This document shows, piece after piece, positions 45,690 to 57,734 of a DNA stretch of 64,000 bases. Origin of the DNA: Adiantum capillus-veneris (Eukaryota; Streptophyta; Polypodiopsida; Polypodiales; Pteridaceae); contig CM043959.1 in NCBI GenBank assembly GCA_014529385.2, positions 49,359,122 to 49,423,121 of the forward strand, in the 5' to 3' direction. Position numbers and translations under genes: made by a program. The notes beneath the pieces were generated by a model. The model was not told the origin of the DNA. It saw nothing but the letters and a program-made list of their open reading frames with translations, and did not search any database. The first letter of the stretch is position 1, and the number at the start of each line of letters is the position of its first letter.

Positions 45690-47264
45690 CTGGACACGCA
45701 GCTTTTCTTGATGTATTTTGAGAAGCATGTCTTGGGTTAGCGGTAAAAGATACTTTTTCACTCTGCATCCACTAATCCAATTGGGCATTTCTTCTCCGTC
45801 TAATGTAGCAAGCTTGACGGCTCCACTTGGTGATAGATCTTCAATCACCAGAGGTCCCATCCCTCGCTTTTTAAGCTTCTTAGCATGCTGTTTCAGAGTG
45901 TAAACTAGGACATAGTCCCCAACCTTAAACTCTTTAGTCCGCACATGCTTATCAAAAAATTCCTTTTGTCGCCTGTTTTGAGCGTAGATAGAAGCTACTG
46001 CTTTTAGGCGAAACTCATCTAGCTTTTCCAGGTCATCTATTCTATCAGAAAGCTCGTGCCCTGTCCACTCTAGATCCTTAGCCACCCTTAAGGTTGAAAT
46101 CAAGAATTCTATTGGTAAGATAGCATTTAGCCCAAAAACCATGTTATATGGGGTCGTTCCTATTGATGTTTTATATGCTACCCTATATGCCCATAATGTT
46201 GAATGCAACTTCTGGTCCCAGTCAGTTCTCGACTCAGATACAATCTTCATGAGGACCGTGCATATGGTTTTGTTTGTTGCTTCAGCTTGTCCGTTTGCTT
46301 GTGGATGATACGGGGCTGATTTCCTATGGATTACCATGAATTCATCTAGAAGGATCTCTATCACTTCATTTATAAAATGTGTGCCTCGATCACTCACAAT
46401 TTCTATTGGCAATCCATATCGTACAAAGACGTATTCATATAGAAATTGTGCCGTGGTCTTGGCATCTGCTTTTTGAGTTGCCTTTGCTTCGACCCACTTT
46501 GTTAGATAGTCTATAGCCACAATGATGTATTGTGCATGAGTCTTATATGCAGGAGGTGAAATGGGTCCGACATAATCAATCCCCCATTTTGCAAAATCTC
46601 TTGCTCCCATCATTGGTCTAAGCGGCATATCATCTCTTTTAAGTGGTACTTTGGTCCGCTAACAGTCATCGCACCGTTTAACGTATTCCTCAGCGTCCAT
46701 ATGTAATGTTGGCCACCATATTCCTGCGGCTAAGACAAGTTTTGCTGTCTTATCACCTGAGAAATGGCCTCCACCTACTCCTTCATGAGCTTGCTCTAGG
46801 ATTATCACATACTCAGACTCTGATGCGCAAATCCTAAGCTGGTTGTCTTTACCTCTCTTATAGAGTTGATCTCCTATTAAAGCGTAATCTCTAGCTTCTG
46901 TCTCTACAGATTTCTGACGAGCTTTTGACTTTCCTTCTGGGAAAGTTCTATTTGTCAGATATTCAACAATATATTGACTCCATTCTGGAGCGATCGTTAT
47001 CTGATATAATGTTGAATACTCTGATGGCGGTTTTGATGAACATACAATACATACAGTGACATATTCATGTACGCTTTCTTTCATTCCTGGCCAATAGACT
47101 CCCAATTGTAACAAATTCCTATATGTGTTCCTTCTTTAACAATGAAATGCACATTCCTGAACATGTGCTTCGCGCAGATATATATTATATTCCTCAGGAT
47201 TGATGCATAGTCGTAAAACATGATCATTCCCCAATTGATACAATCTTCCTGCAACCAATTGAAG
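45690..47264 (-). pseudogene. pol: Integrase with tandem HHCC modules, copy B
   Basis: First zinc module about 47264-47040: REAHVQECAFHC, YWPGM, CIVC. Second about 46886-46662: EQAHEGVGGGHF, WWPTL, CDDC. Both have H-x6-H and C-x2-C and share flanking residues such as LYxxGxD. The catalytic core has D in WGIDYVGP, D in IVSDRGTHF and, 36 residues on, E in GQAEATN: a complete DD35E triad. The C-terminal domain reads FKVGDYVLVYTLKQ to CRVKKYLLPL. Stops at 47136-47138 (TCA in copy A) and 46659-46661 (GAG in copy A) inactivate it. Confidence 0.87.
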
Positions 47265-50200
47265 ATTCTTGGATTGCTGAATAGCAATATGTTTCTGGTT
47301 GTATTCTCTTCTATCAAACTCTCCTCCATAGGTTAATAGGTTAACGACATTTTGAGACCACTTCGGTATCATTTCTATGTTGAACAAGTACGCATCTGGC
47401 ATGTCGTCATCTACTCCTATAGGGTCTTCTCCATTCGTCAATCGCGAAAGATGATCAGCTCTAAGATGTGTTTTTCCTTTCTTTACTACTACCATGAAGT
47501 CGAATTCCAGTAAGATAATGAACCATCTCACTATTCTCCCGGTATTGCATGGTTTATTCACTAGGTAGAGCAAGGCTTGGTGATCCGTAAAAAACACAAA
47601 CTTGTTGGCTAGAAGATAATGCCGAAATCTTTTCACAGCATATATCATTCCTAATCCCTCTCGCTCTGTTGTGGTGTAATTCTTCTCTGCATTGTTGAGC
47701 TGTCGACTGGCGTAACAGATAGGAAAATCCATGTTTCCTTCTTCTGGCTGAGCCAGAATGCATCCTATTGCATATGCCGAAGCATCTATATGCACATGGA
47801 ATATCTTCTCCCAATCTGGTGATTTCAAGACTGGAGCAGTAATGAGTGCCTCTTTCAATTTCTTGAACGATTCCTCACACTCCTCTGTCCATTCAAAGTT
47901 CACTATTAGCCTGTAAAGTGGTTGGCCTATTATAGCGTACATGTAAATGAATCGTCTATAATATCCACAATGTCCCATAAAGCTCTGTACTTGTTTCGCA
48001 TTGGTTGGTCTAGGCATATCCACTATAACTTTTATCTTCTCTAAATCCGTGGATATTCCGTTTTGTGAGACAATATGTCCCAGAATTCTGCCCTGTCGAA
48101 CCATAAACACACATTTCTCAGGATTGAGACAAATGCAATATGTCCTACATTTCTTAAATACTTTCCTTAGGTGTTCTAGATGCTCATCTCTCAGAAGAGA
48201 ATGTACACATAAGTCATCCATGTATATTTCTAGAAACAACCTTAAGTATTCTTTGAAAGCATGCGTCATCAGCCTCTGGAAGGTTGCTGGAGCATTGGTT
48301 AGACCAAAAGGCATAACCCTATAAGCATAGATTCCCCACTCAGTTGCAAAAGCTGTTTTATGTTGATCTTCCAGTGCTATGGCTAGCTGGTTATATCCTG
48401 AAAAACCATCAAGAAAGGAGTAGGCTGTTTTCCCTGATACACGCTCTAGAACATGATCAGTTATCGGCAGGGGATAATTGTCCCTGATTGTTGCAGCATT
48501 CACTTTCTTTAAGTTGACACACACTCGGAGTTTTCCGTTCTTCTTGGGTACTACCACAATCGGAGATACCCAATCGGTGTGTTCAATCTCGTATATGAAT
48601 TCAGCTTCCATTAGCTTATCTATCTCTTCTTTGATTCGCTTAGCAAAAGTATCATTATATGTGTATGGTCTCTGTCTGCTAGGCTTTGCGTCTTGTTTCA
48701 GTGGGATTGTGTGTTGGCATATCGATGGGTCAACTCCCTTTAAGTCTTTATAAGACCATGCAAACACATCCCTATACTCTCTGAGAAGACTCAAAAGTCT
48801 CTCTTCCTCGCCTGGAGACAAATCTGTGGCTATGTACACCGGTCTAGGTGTCTCACCTGGAGCTGCTAAATCAACTTTTTTTGCATCCTCCGGTCCGTCA
48901 TAAGATTCGCTCTCCCTTCTCTCTCGAATAGGTTGGGTTAATACCACCTTCCTATCCTCTATTGTGAATTTCCTATAGTGAGAGGGAACATCTATGTTTT
49001 CCTTGATTTTGGCGTTTTCGTCCTCTCCACTCTCAATTTCTGTCGTCCAAACTTCTTTCAGAGTTTTCTTGAGCTCTCTGTACTTGTTTCTACGTTCTAG
49101 CTTGGGCTCCGTGTGTTCTCTGTTGCGCTTGTTCTTTTCTGATTTTTCAGTTTCAGTTTTCGTTCCATTCCTTTGAACTCGATTTCTTGAGCCTCTTTTG
49201 TCTTTTTGTAAGCTCTTTTGGTCATTGCCTCTCATTCTTCTAGAAATCTTGTCCTTAACACAATCTTCCGCCTTTACTATCATTAGGAATTGATTTTTTC
49301 CTCTTATTCTAAGCATCGGATTGGTTCTAACCCCCTTTGTTTTTTTCTTTGCTCTATAGCGTTTCTGGCGTTGTTTAGTTTGGTTCGGAAAATCATAAAA
49401 TCGGACATCCGTTATAGTTTCTTCGTTTCCGCTTGAATTGTCCGTTAACTCGTTGTCTGCTTCATTTCCCCACTCAAGATGATCGGGAATGTCGTGAAAC
49501 ACCTCCTCTTCATCTTCCTTTTCAAGTGTATCGTTCTTTTCAGTTTCTTTTTCGAGTACAATTCTCAACATGAAGTACGGAACCACGTCGTACCCGTCCT
49601 TGTCGCAAAATTTTGTTGTGGGACCATCCGGAATTGCACAAACATCTAGGGTTGCTAGAATGTGTGTCCATTCTAATGGTTCAAGCGTGTTCTCTGGAAA
49701 GGGTTCTCCTATATAAGTTTCGTCTTCGATAGCCCTTTCTAAAACACATTCTTCTCGTTTCAGACTTCCACATTTCAAAGCTCCACACATCCATAACTCC
49801 TTGGGTTTACCTAACCAAGCTGGAAATTTGGATCCCGCCAAAGTAGCTGAATCAAACTCCTCCACCGGTGTTCGGTTCACATCTTTGTAGCTATGGTCTT
49901 TCAGGTTCACACGTGTAGTGGTTTCTATATTTCTCAGGTATATGTGATCGTAGCCCCAATCTTGGACCATTTTCAACTGTCTCATGAATGGTCTTCCCAA
50001 TATGATATCATAGTTATTCTCCTTGCCAAAATCGACAATAGCGAAAGTATGTTCGTATTCAATGCCGCAAGAAGTCACTACAACTTTCTCTAATAACCCC
50101 ATAGGTTTCTCCATGTGTCCATCTGCTAATTGGAGTTTCAACCTAGTCTTCCTTATTGCTGGTTTCCCCCATTTTTTCCAGATTTCTTTTGTAGCAATGG

Positions 50201-50879
50201 CTACCCCAGCTCCGCTGTCTAGTATTGCCATCGTGTTCACTCCTTGGAATTCAACTGGTAAGGTTGTATTCCCCTCTTCACCTTCGCAATACTCTCCGAC
50301 CTTGTTTAAGGGTACAGGCTTAGCATTCTTTTGTGGTTTGCTCAGCTCTTGTATACCCTCTTTCAGTCTCGATGTTGGGTCTTTTATCCCGAATTTCTCC
50401 AAGCATTTTCCTACAGTGGTCCACATATGTGGTCTTAGCCGCAAAAGCTCAGCTAGAGTGATAGTGCATGTCATTGGTGTTGACAAGATCTCTATCAATC
50501 CTTGCGAGTCCATGACTTTTTCTGATGAGATTCTTCGTGAGGGAAGTGCTCTAATCTCGGATTTTGCTTCATACTCTCCTAAGTATGAAGGTAAGGTATT
50601 CAGTGAATGAGGTTTGCTCTCCATTGTTCTAACAGAGCCCCCATCTCCCCAGTAAGATTGCAGATCCAAGTCCACTTGAGATCTTGCCTCAAATTCCACT
50701 ATGGGAGGATTCCTGATGTCCTTTTCCCAATTCGTCTGATTAGGTTGGCAACTTAGCTCGTTTGCAAAGTTTGCCTCTCTCACTTGTTTCCAAAATTCAT
50801 TGTAATCCTCATCGCTTCCGTAAGACCTCTGTATGACTGGATGAAAACTCTCTATCTCCTGATCGGTTGTGTTCAGCAC
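47265..50879 (-). pseudogene. pol: First retropepsin, RT and RNase H, copy B
   Basis: An uninterrupted stretch of over 1,200 codons. Protease: MAILDSGAGVAIA (Asp codon 50217-50219) and IILGRPFMRQL. A long charged linker follows. RT: WVSPIVVVPKKNGKLRVCVNL, FLDGFSGYNQL, FGLTNAPATFQ, active site YMDDL (codons from 48224 down), GHIVSQNGI. RNase H: HVHIDASAYAIG, TTEREGLGMIYAV, FFTDHQALLYL, ADHLSRL. All catalytic residues I can see are intact. The natural start of this stretch is upstream; 50879 is only the first Met after a stop. Confidence 0.9.
48207..48229 (-). repeat. RT active-site segment, source of the duplicated 23-mer
   Basis: Encodes the YMDD region. Identical to 43156-43178 in the spacer of the same copy. 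Confidence 0.85.
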
Positions 50880-53186
50880 TATGCGGTCATCCTTGTGTGT
50901 ATGTTCAGGCTTTTGTGCACTGGGAGTCTTTTCAGCTACCCGTGAAACGACAGTCTCTTACTGAATTGGGTTTTCCGTTGCACAATTCATTGTTTCTCTT
51001 GGTGGTTCTAATAATAAGGCTTGCGCAGTCTCGATCATTCTTTGGCACATTTCAAGTCTCTGCTTTTCCAATTTCGCGTTTGGGTATGTCATCCACCTCT
51101 GTTCTTGTGTTTGGTTGTTCTTTAACCTAGCTTCGTAAGCTCTCATCAGTGTGTCCAATGGTTTGTGAACTTTGTCGACCAGCACTGATCCCCCTGAGCT
51201 TAAGCTCGTTGTTTCTTTGATACTCTTTTATTTCGTTCTTTCCGGGCTCATCTCTCGTTTCCCGTTTTGACTCTCAAGTTTTTTTAATCTATCTTTAGTT
51301 CGCTTTAGTTCCTCAGCTAGAATAGCGTCTTCACGTTCTTTTCTCAACTTCATGCGTGCTTTTCTAGCTTTCCATGTGTTTCTCTGACTCCGTGGTCCTT
51401 AACTAACCACTTCAGTCGCTAACTTTCCATTCTCAGGTTCTCTAGTGGTTTTCTTAGCTTGAGCTCTAGTAACAACTTGCGTTGGTATCAGAGTTTCATT
51501 TTCAGACCCACTGCTGGTAGGAATAGTTTCTAGCATATTCAATGTCGTCTTTTGCACTTTGTTTGGATTCTTTGAACAATCTTCAATGAAGTGAGTAACC
51601 CCACACTCAGTGCAATAAGCGTTAATTCTAATGATTTCCGTATGTGGACAAACATTCATCAGATGGTCACCTCCACACTTGTAACAGGGTCCTAGTGTTG
51701 GTCTTGGTCCCACTTGATTCGTCCTTTGTGGATAGGATGGTCTTTGTCCTGTTAACCCTCCATGAGCTATGAACATCAATGTTCTTGCGTCCAAATTGTA
51801 TCTCTCTTCATCAGAAGCACTTGTAACTGTTGGTGTTCCAACATTCCCAATCATGCCCCATGGTTCTGGTTGTTTGGGTTCTTCTGGTGGGTAATACACA
51901 GTTGGAGACATGTGTGCACCAGATTCTTCGTAATAGGCTTGAACAGGCACTAGGGCTTGTTCTTCCTGATTCTCTAAGGTTGGTGCATATCTAATGCCCA
52001 CTGGTCTTGCTCCTGGTAAAGGCGGTTGTTGTCCCAATACCGGTTGCGGTCTTTCGATCCCCATAGGTCCTGGTACATTTCCCGTTGGGTATCGAGGTAC
52101 TGGATGTACCTGAGGTGGTGCTAATTGAGCAGGAGGTGCATACTGACGCTCCCTTACATACCCTTTGTTGTAATAGCACTCTTCTGTTGGATGGTTTGTC
52201 CATTTTTGTTCAATAGCACACCATTTCAGTGTTTTTGGCAATGGTTTTTGGTATGGTGCCATCCTTTTTAGAGCATCTTCTATCATTTGCTCTACATTTG
52301 GCATGGTTGTTGTTTGAACATTCTTTTTAGTGGTAGTCTCGCTCGCTACGGAGGAAGAGCTACTGGATGCAAAATATGTATCCGCTGACACCTCTCCATA
52401 AACCGTACAGTTATCCACTAAGTACAATGCTTCTCTCGTTACTTGCTTGAAACTTGTACAAGCTTTCAAGTGCAAGTCCTTCTTGAGAGTGTCGTTTCTC
52501 AATCCCTCAATAAAGAGAACCGATAGTCTGTCATCTTGTGGTCGTTCACGTACTGGACATCTCTCAATGTATTGTTTGAAGCAAAGTGAAGCTTCCTTCA
52601 CTTTTTCGTGTTCTCTCTGTTTAAAAGCATATATTTGTGAGACCGTATTGTGCTTAATCCCTCGTTTTGAGAATTCCTCAGCAAACTCTCTTAGCAAATG
52701 GTCAATGTCCTGGAATCCCCCTATGTTCAGTGGTTGAAACCATATCAATGCCGTACCTTCTAGAGTAAGACCAAATCCCTCGTATTGTGTATGGAAATCT
52801 GTTATCTGCTCAGCTCTTAAGACTTGCTTAAAGAGTGACACATGTGCATACGGATCTCCTGAACCACCATACTTTTTTGGCATACACTTCGCTACTTGAG
52901 ATGGTCTCATACATCTATGGTCTGCTACCAATCTCATTGCTCCTGTGTCCCGGTTAAAGCTTTCTCTAGCATCATGGACTTCATGGGTTACCCTTGTCGG
53001 TTCCCCTGCCCTGAATCTACTACTAGGAGGTAAATGTGATGGTTCCGCTTCGAACCTTGGACCTGGAGTGGTATACGTGGGGATTGGAACTGCACTACCT
53101 CGATTCGTATCCATTGACTCTCTGGAATGTAATGATCCCATTGGTACGGGCTTCGAGTACTGAGGTTGACTGAAAGAGTCAGCAGC
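50880..53186 (-). pseudogene. gag: Gag region, copy B
   Basis: In frame with the leader protein upstream and protease downstream. The capsid domain spans about 52900-52400 (VSLFKQVLRAEQ, WFQPLNIGGF, FIEGLRNDTLK). A Pro-rich linker and two CX2CX3HX4C knuckles follow near 51690-51590 (CYKCGGDHLMNVC, CTECGVTHFIEDC). Stops at 51399-51401, 51228-51230 and 50958-50960 are TAA where copy A reads CAA, all C-to-T changes. A Met at 53141 could start Gag, but the frame is open upstream apart from one TAG, so Gag may be the second part of a longer polyprotein. Confidence 0.87.
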
Positions 53187-54077
53187 CTAAGTTCTTTGTC
53201 CTCCTGTCGTCATTGGGTTTTGCCCTCCATTTGTTGGTGCTGGTCTTTGTGAGCTAGAAGTAACATAATACTGATGTAGTGGTCCCCCAAAGTATGTATA
53301 TCCTTCTAATTCTTTCTTGCCCATTGTTGAGTATTGCCTGCCATACTTGTCGTAAGCGGCAATTTTCACTTCCGATCCCTCTGTGTAGGTAAAGGCATAA
53401 AATCTTTTTTGGTCTGTCAACTCTCCGGTGTAGGGTTCTTCACATCTATAATAGAGATCTTGCTCCCCATTATTATATTTGTATAGCCCCACATAGATGT
53501 TATCAGTGTTGATCCTTGTAGTTTCATTCTCTCTTCTTAACCTCGCATTAGGGAAGTTCATTATTGGTGCCTTCTCCTCAAGTTCTTCATCTACTTTGGC
53601 TTTGGTGCCCATCAATCCCCACTTGTCCACAATGTTAGGGTTTAGGACTACCAAGTACATGGTACCCTCGTCACCTAGATATCTATCTCCGCTATAGCTC
53701 ACAGGCACTAAGTCCTTGAACTCACTAGGTCTCTCCTCTATCTTTACACAATAGCGATCCATTCCATCTTTGTAGATCTTGGCACCTTGCTCATTGTCGT
53801 ACTGATATTTTATGAACAATAGCTCCATTGTGGCGGAAGGGTTTGATGATCCTGCTGCCATATTTTCTCTGTTGTTGAGGTTCAAGTGTTCCAAGTGTTC
53901 GGTGAAAATCTCGTAAGATCTCTCCGAAGAAGTATCAGAAACACTTCCTTCAAAGATCGGCTCTAATGGTTGCACCCAACTTTGGTTTACACTTCCCTCG
54001 GTTGATATGACGCTTGCTTGTTTCCCTTGTTTTGGTTGGTTATTCTGGAGATTCCTGCCCGATCTCAAATTCATCAA
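53187..54077 (-). CDS. Leader protein of the polyprotein, unknown function
   Basis: 296 residues starting MMNLRSGRNLQNN at the first ATG after the 1.4-kb leader. Its TAG stop (53187-53189) lies in the same frame as gag and is followed by 15 codons before the next Met. Given the other CAG/CAA-to-stop lesions, it was probably sense originally. The MNLRSGR opening resembles N-termini of plant gypsy Gag proteins. An Asn/Ser-rich N-terminus is followed by a Tyr-rich globular part (LFIKYQYDNEQGAKIYKDGM, YVGLYKYNNGEQDLYYRCEE). I do not recognise a family. Copy A's counterpart is outside the window. Confidence 0.7.
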   Translation of the reverse strand: MMNLRSGRNLQNNQPKQGKQASVISTEGSVNQSWVQPLEPIFEGSVSDTSSERSYEIFTEHLEHLNLNNRENMAAGSSNPSATMELLFIKYQYDNEQGAKIYKDGMDRYCVKIEERPSEFKDLVPVSYSGDRYLGDEGTMYLVVLNPNIVDKWGLMGTKAKVDEELEEKAPIMNFPNARLRRENETTRINTDNIYVGLYKYNNGEQDLYYRCEEPYTGELTDQKRFYAFTYTEGSEVKIAAYDKYGRQYSTMGKKELEGYTYFGGPLHQYYVTSSSQRPAPTNGGQNPMTTGGQRT

Positions 54078-54243
54078 TTCCCCTCAAGGACTTTAACTTT
54101 TCCGTCTCGGCAACTTGTTTTCCTCAAGTTTTTGTGGTCAGAATTGATCCAAACTGATTGATACTTGGTCAATTGTTTAATCTTGTCAGTTGGACAACTT
54201 CTGTTTCATCAAGTGAGAATTTTGTTGCAGTTATGCTGAAAAA

Positions 54244-54961
54244 GACATTATACGCGTATGATGTCTTTTTTCACAGATTTGGACTATTTTGGTTATGCTC
54301 ACTCTGAGTAGCCCCCTTATGCTCTGTCCACTCACAAAATTCAGTTTGAACTCGGTTTGAGCAAGTTATGGCTAATTTAGGCTTTTCTTGGCAATTTTCC
54401 GCTTTTGACTTGTTTTGGGTCAATTGTGATCCAAATGGGATGAAACTTGAAATATAACCTCTAGACAACTATTACAATGGATCTGTGTTGGCAAAGTATC
54501 AAAATATGTCCAAAATTAGGTCAAAGACATCATACGCGTATGATGTCTTTTTCATCAATTTGGGTCAAGACTTGATATTTATGCTTTATACAGTGCTTGT
54601 AACAATCCTGTCAGGTCAGATATCAAAAATAAGTAGTGGATGTGCTAAAAGACATTATACGCGTATGATGTCTTTTGTCCCAGATTTTGACTATTCTTGG
54701 TTTTAAGCCTTCTCCAATGTTTACAATTGAGTTTCAAGTGTTTTTGTCAGGTTTGAATGTAAAAACAAGATCTGAATCCAAAATTTCCTATTCTTTGCGT
54801 TTCTTGGACTCCGACTTGTCTTTTCGGGTTTCTTTGAGTGTTAATGCTCTTGTTTTAAGTTGAAATTAGGGTATAACCCTCCTTTTGAACACTCTGGTAA
54901 AGTCAAAATTTCTGTTTTGGTCTCTGTTTGGTCATTTAGACATCATACGCGTATAATGTCT
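54244..54961. repeat. Four 24-bp palindromes in the leader, copy B
   Basis: 54244-54267, 54525-54548, 54650-54673 and 54938-54961. The second is perfect; the others each differ by one base (ATTATAC or ATAATGT in one arm). Spacing is 281, 125 and 288 bp, close to the 283/135/284 spacing in the spacer near the second ORF. Confidence 0.93.
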
Positions 54962-55479
54962 AAAGTTGCAGATTTCCAGTTTTTTGGCACAGAATCCTTC
55001 CTAAAGCTTTCTCAAGTGCTCAGCAACTCCCAGATACACAGAAAATTTCTCTGACTTTTGTTTATTGCAAGTTTCACTACTAACTCGACGGTTTAGTGAT
55101 CTAACATGCAATCAACCATATCAAGCAAATACTCCAATGATTACTAGCTCTAGATCAGGATCAAATGAAGTCCTACCTAAGCTATTCCTAATCATAAAAT
55201 GGGTTTGGTAATTGTGATTTTAAAGAGATCCACTGCCACTCACGGACTAGCAAATTCTTCTTCTATCAACAACTACTCAACACCAACAAAACAACAAACC
55301 AATCTAAGCTAAACTAAAAATACTGTCAACACGGAAGACCCAGGAATACCCCACTTCCTAGTATCTCTCGAGATCTTCGGAGTCCACCACTCCTAGATCT
55401 TTTCTAACTAAAATATACAAAGTAGTTTATACGACTCACCTCGTAGGATTAGTCTAAGGTCACCTACTTAGGGCTCTCG

Positions 55480-55497
55480 TACCCGACAGCGGCGCCA
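55480..55497 (-). promoter_or_regulatory. Primer binding site of element B
   Basis: On the - strand TGGCGCCGCTGTCGGGTA begins two bases after the LTR end. It resembles the tRNA-Asp-type PBS (TGGCGCCGTTGCC...) known from Athila elements, with a few mismatches. Confidence 0.85.
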
Positions 55498-55499
55498 AA

Positions 55500-56527
<1,028 letters not shown>

Positions 56528-56532
56528 ACCCC
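56528..56532. repeat. Target site duplication of element B, right (ACCCC)
   Basis: Matches 38108-38112. Confidence 0.95.
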
Positions 56533-57336
56533 TCCTGCTAATTCCTCCTGCTGGCTTGCCATTGGACCTTTCCAAGCTTAGCCAATAGGAATTAAGAGGC
56601 ATAAGTGATAGCCTTGTGACATGTGTCCCCCTTTCCCCTTTTGTGAGAGCTTTAGGTAATTAAATAATGCAACTAAACTCTCATTGGACCCCTTTGTCTT
56701 CTGGCCAATAGGAAGCAGGCAAGCCATTGGGATGCTGAATGCTCATTGGACCCCTTGGGAGACTTTCCAATAGTCTTCTAGAGAGCTTAATTCTTATTGC
56801 TTCTTTTATCAAGTGTTTGTAAATGAATTAAACTAAAGATACTCTAGCCTAATTCTCATTGGTCCACCTCTATGGCCATCCAATAGGATTTGAGTGCACC
56901 TTGGGGGCAACTGGGCTAGGGAGCTGGTGTCCCTCATTCCCTTGGTGTAAAAGGGGCTTGCATGAGTGTGTGTGTGTGTGTGTTTCTCTCTCATCCCATA
57001 CTTGCAAGGCTCTCCCCCTCCTTTGTAGGATTCATGAGGAGTTTTGGTACACACACAAAGCATCCAATTTTTACTAAGCTTGACCACTGGACACAACCTT
57101 TGAATTTTGGAACCTTAGCATTTTGGAAGTATTAATGGGATGAACCTTAAGGTCTTTGGAGTCCAGTGTTGCACATTGCTCTTTTGCAGATGGACCCCCC
57201 TTTGGATCCCTACTGTGGCCGGTCTTCCAGCATTACCAATAGTCTAACCTTTTCTCCCGTTGCACTTCCCCATATTAAATGATCAGTTTAACATGAGAAA
57301 ATCATTTAGGGGGATTAGATATTAGCTATTATGACA
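56533..57336 (-). repeat. Element C 3' LTR, proximal part
   Basis: Continues the LTR after element B and aligns with 63798-64000 until the window ends. The outer limit at 57336 is inferred: reading the - strand, AAGAGAAAGGTAA is followed by TGTCATAATAG, a purine tract next to a TG start. A short GT run lies at about 56967-56981. Confidence 0.75.
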
Positions 57337-57350
57337 TTACCTTTCTCTTG
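57337..57350 (-). promoter_or_regulatory. Polypurine tract of element C (candidate)
   Basis: CAAGAGAAAGGTAA on the - strand before the inferred LTR start. The sequence just upstream (CAAGGACGACTATGATTTCA) resembles the end of the internal region in plant chromoviruses. Confidence 0.6.
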
Positions 57351-57734
57351 AAATCATAGTCGTCCTTGACTATGGGGTAGAGAAGATAAAGCCTATTCAT
57401 TAGTCCTTTTTCTAGCGGGTAGAGGATCCCTATGTTACCCTACAACATCGTTCCAGAATGGATGATTAATCCATTTGGCGCTTGAGAGCCTAAGGCTGCG
57501 GCAAGCATGTCTGCACATTAGTCCTATCAATCTTCCATAGTTGAGTGACAAGCTCTACTTGGTGTTTAGGACATCGTCTCCGCAAACTTCATTCTAAGCA
57601 TGCATACTACTTCACATTTGTGCACAATAAAGAAAAAGAGAGTCTTAAAAAACAAAAAACTTGTTCACTTTAAACATTTGTACATTTTCTTACTCTAGGG
57701 AAGCATTGTAAGCATTGGCAAGGTTTAGGTTATC

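Larger units (their letters stand above)
54078..55499 (-). other. Leader between 5' LTR and first ATG, copy B
   Basis: About 1.4 kb without a gene on either strand. It contains the PBS and four more palindromes. It would form the 5' untranslated, packaging-type region of the genomic RNA. Confidence 0.8.
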
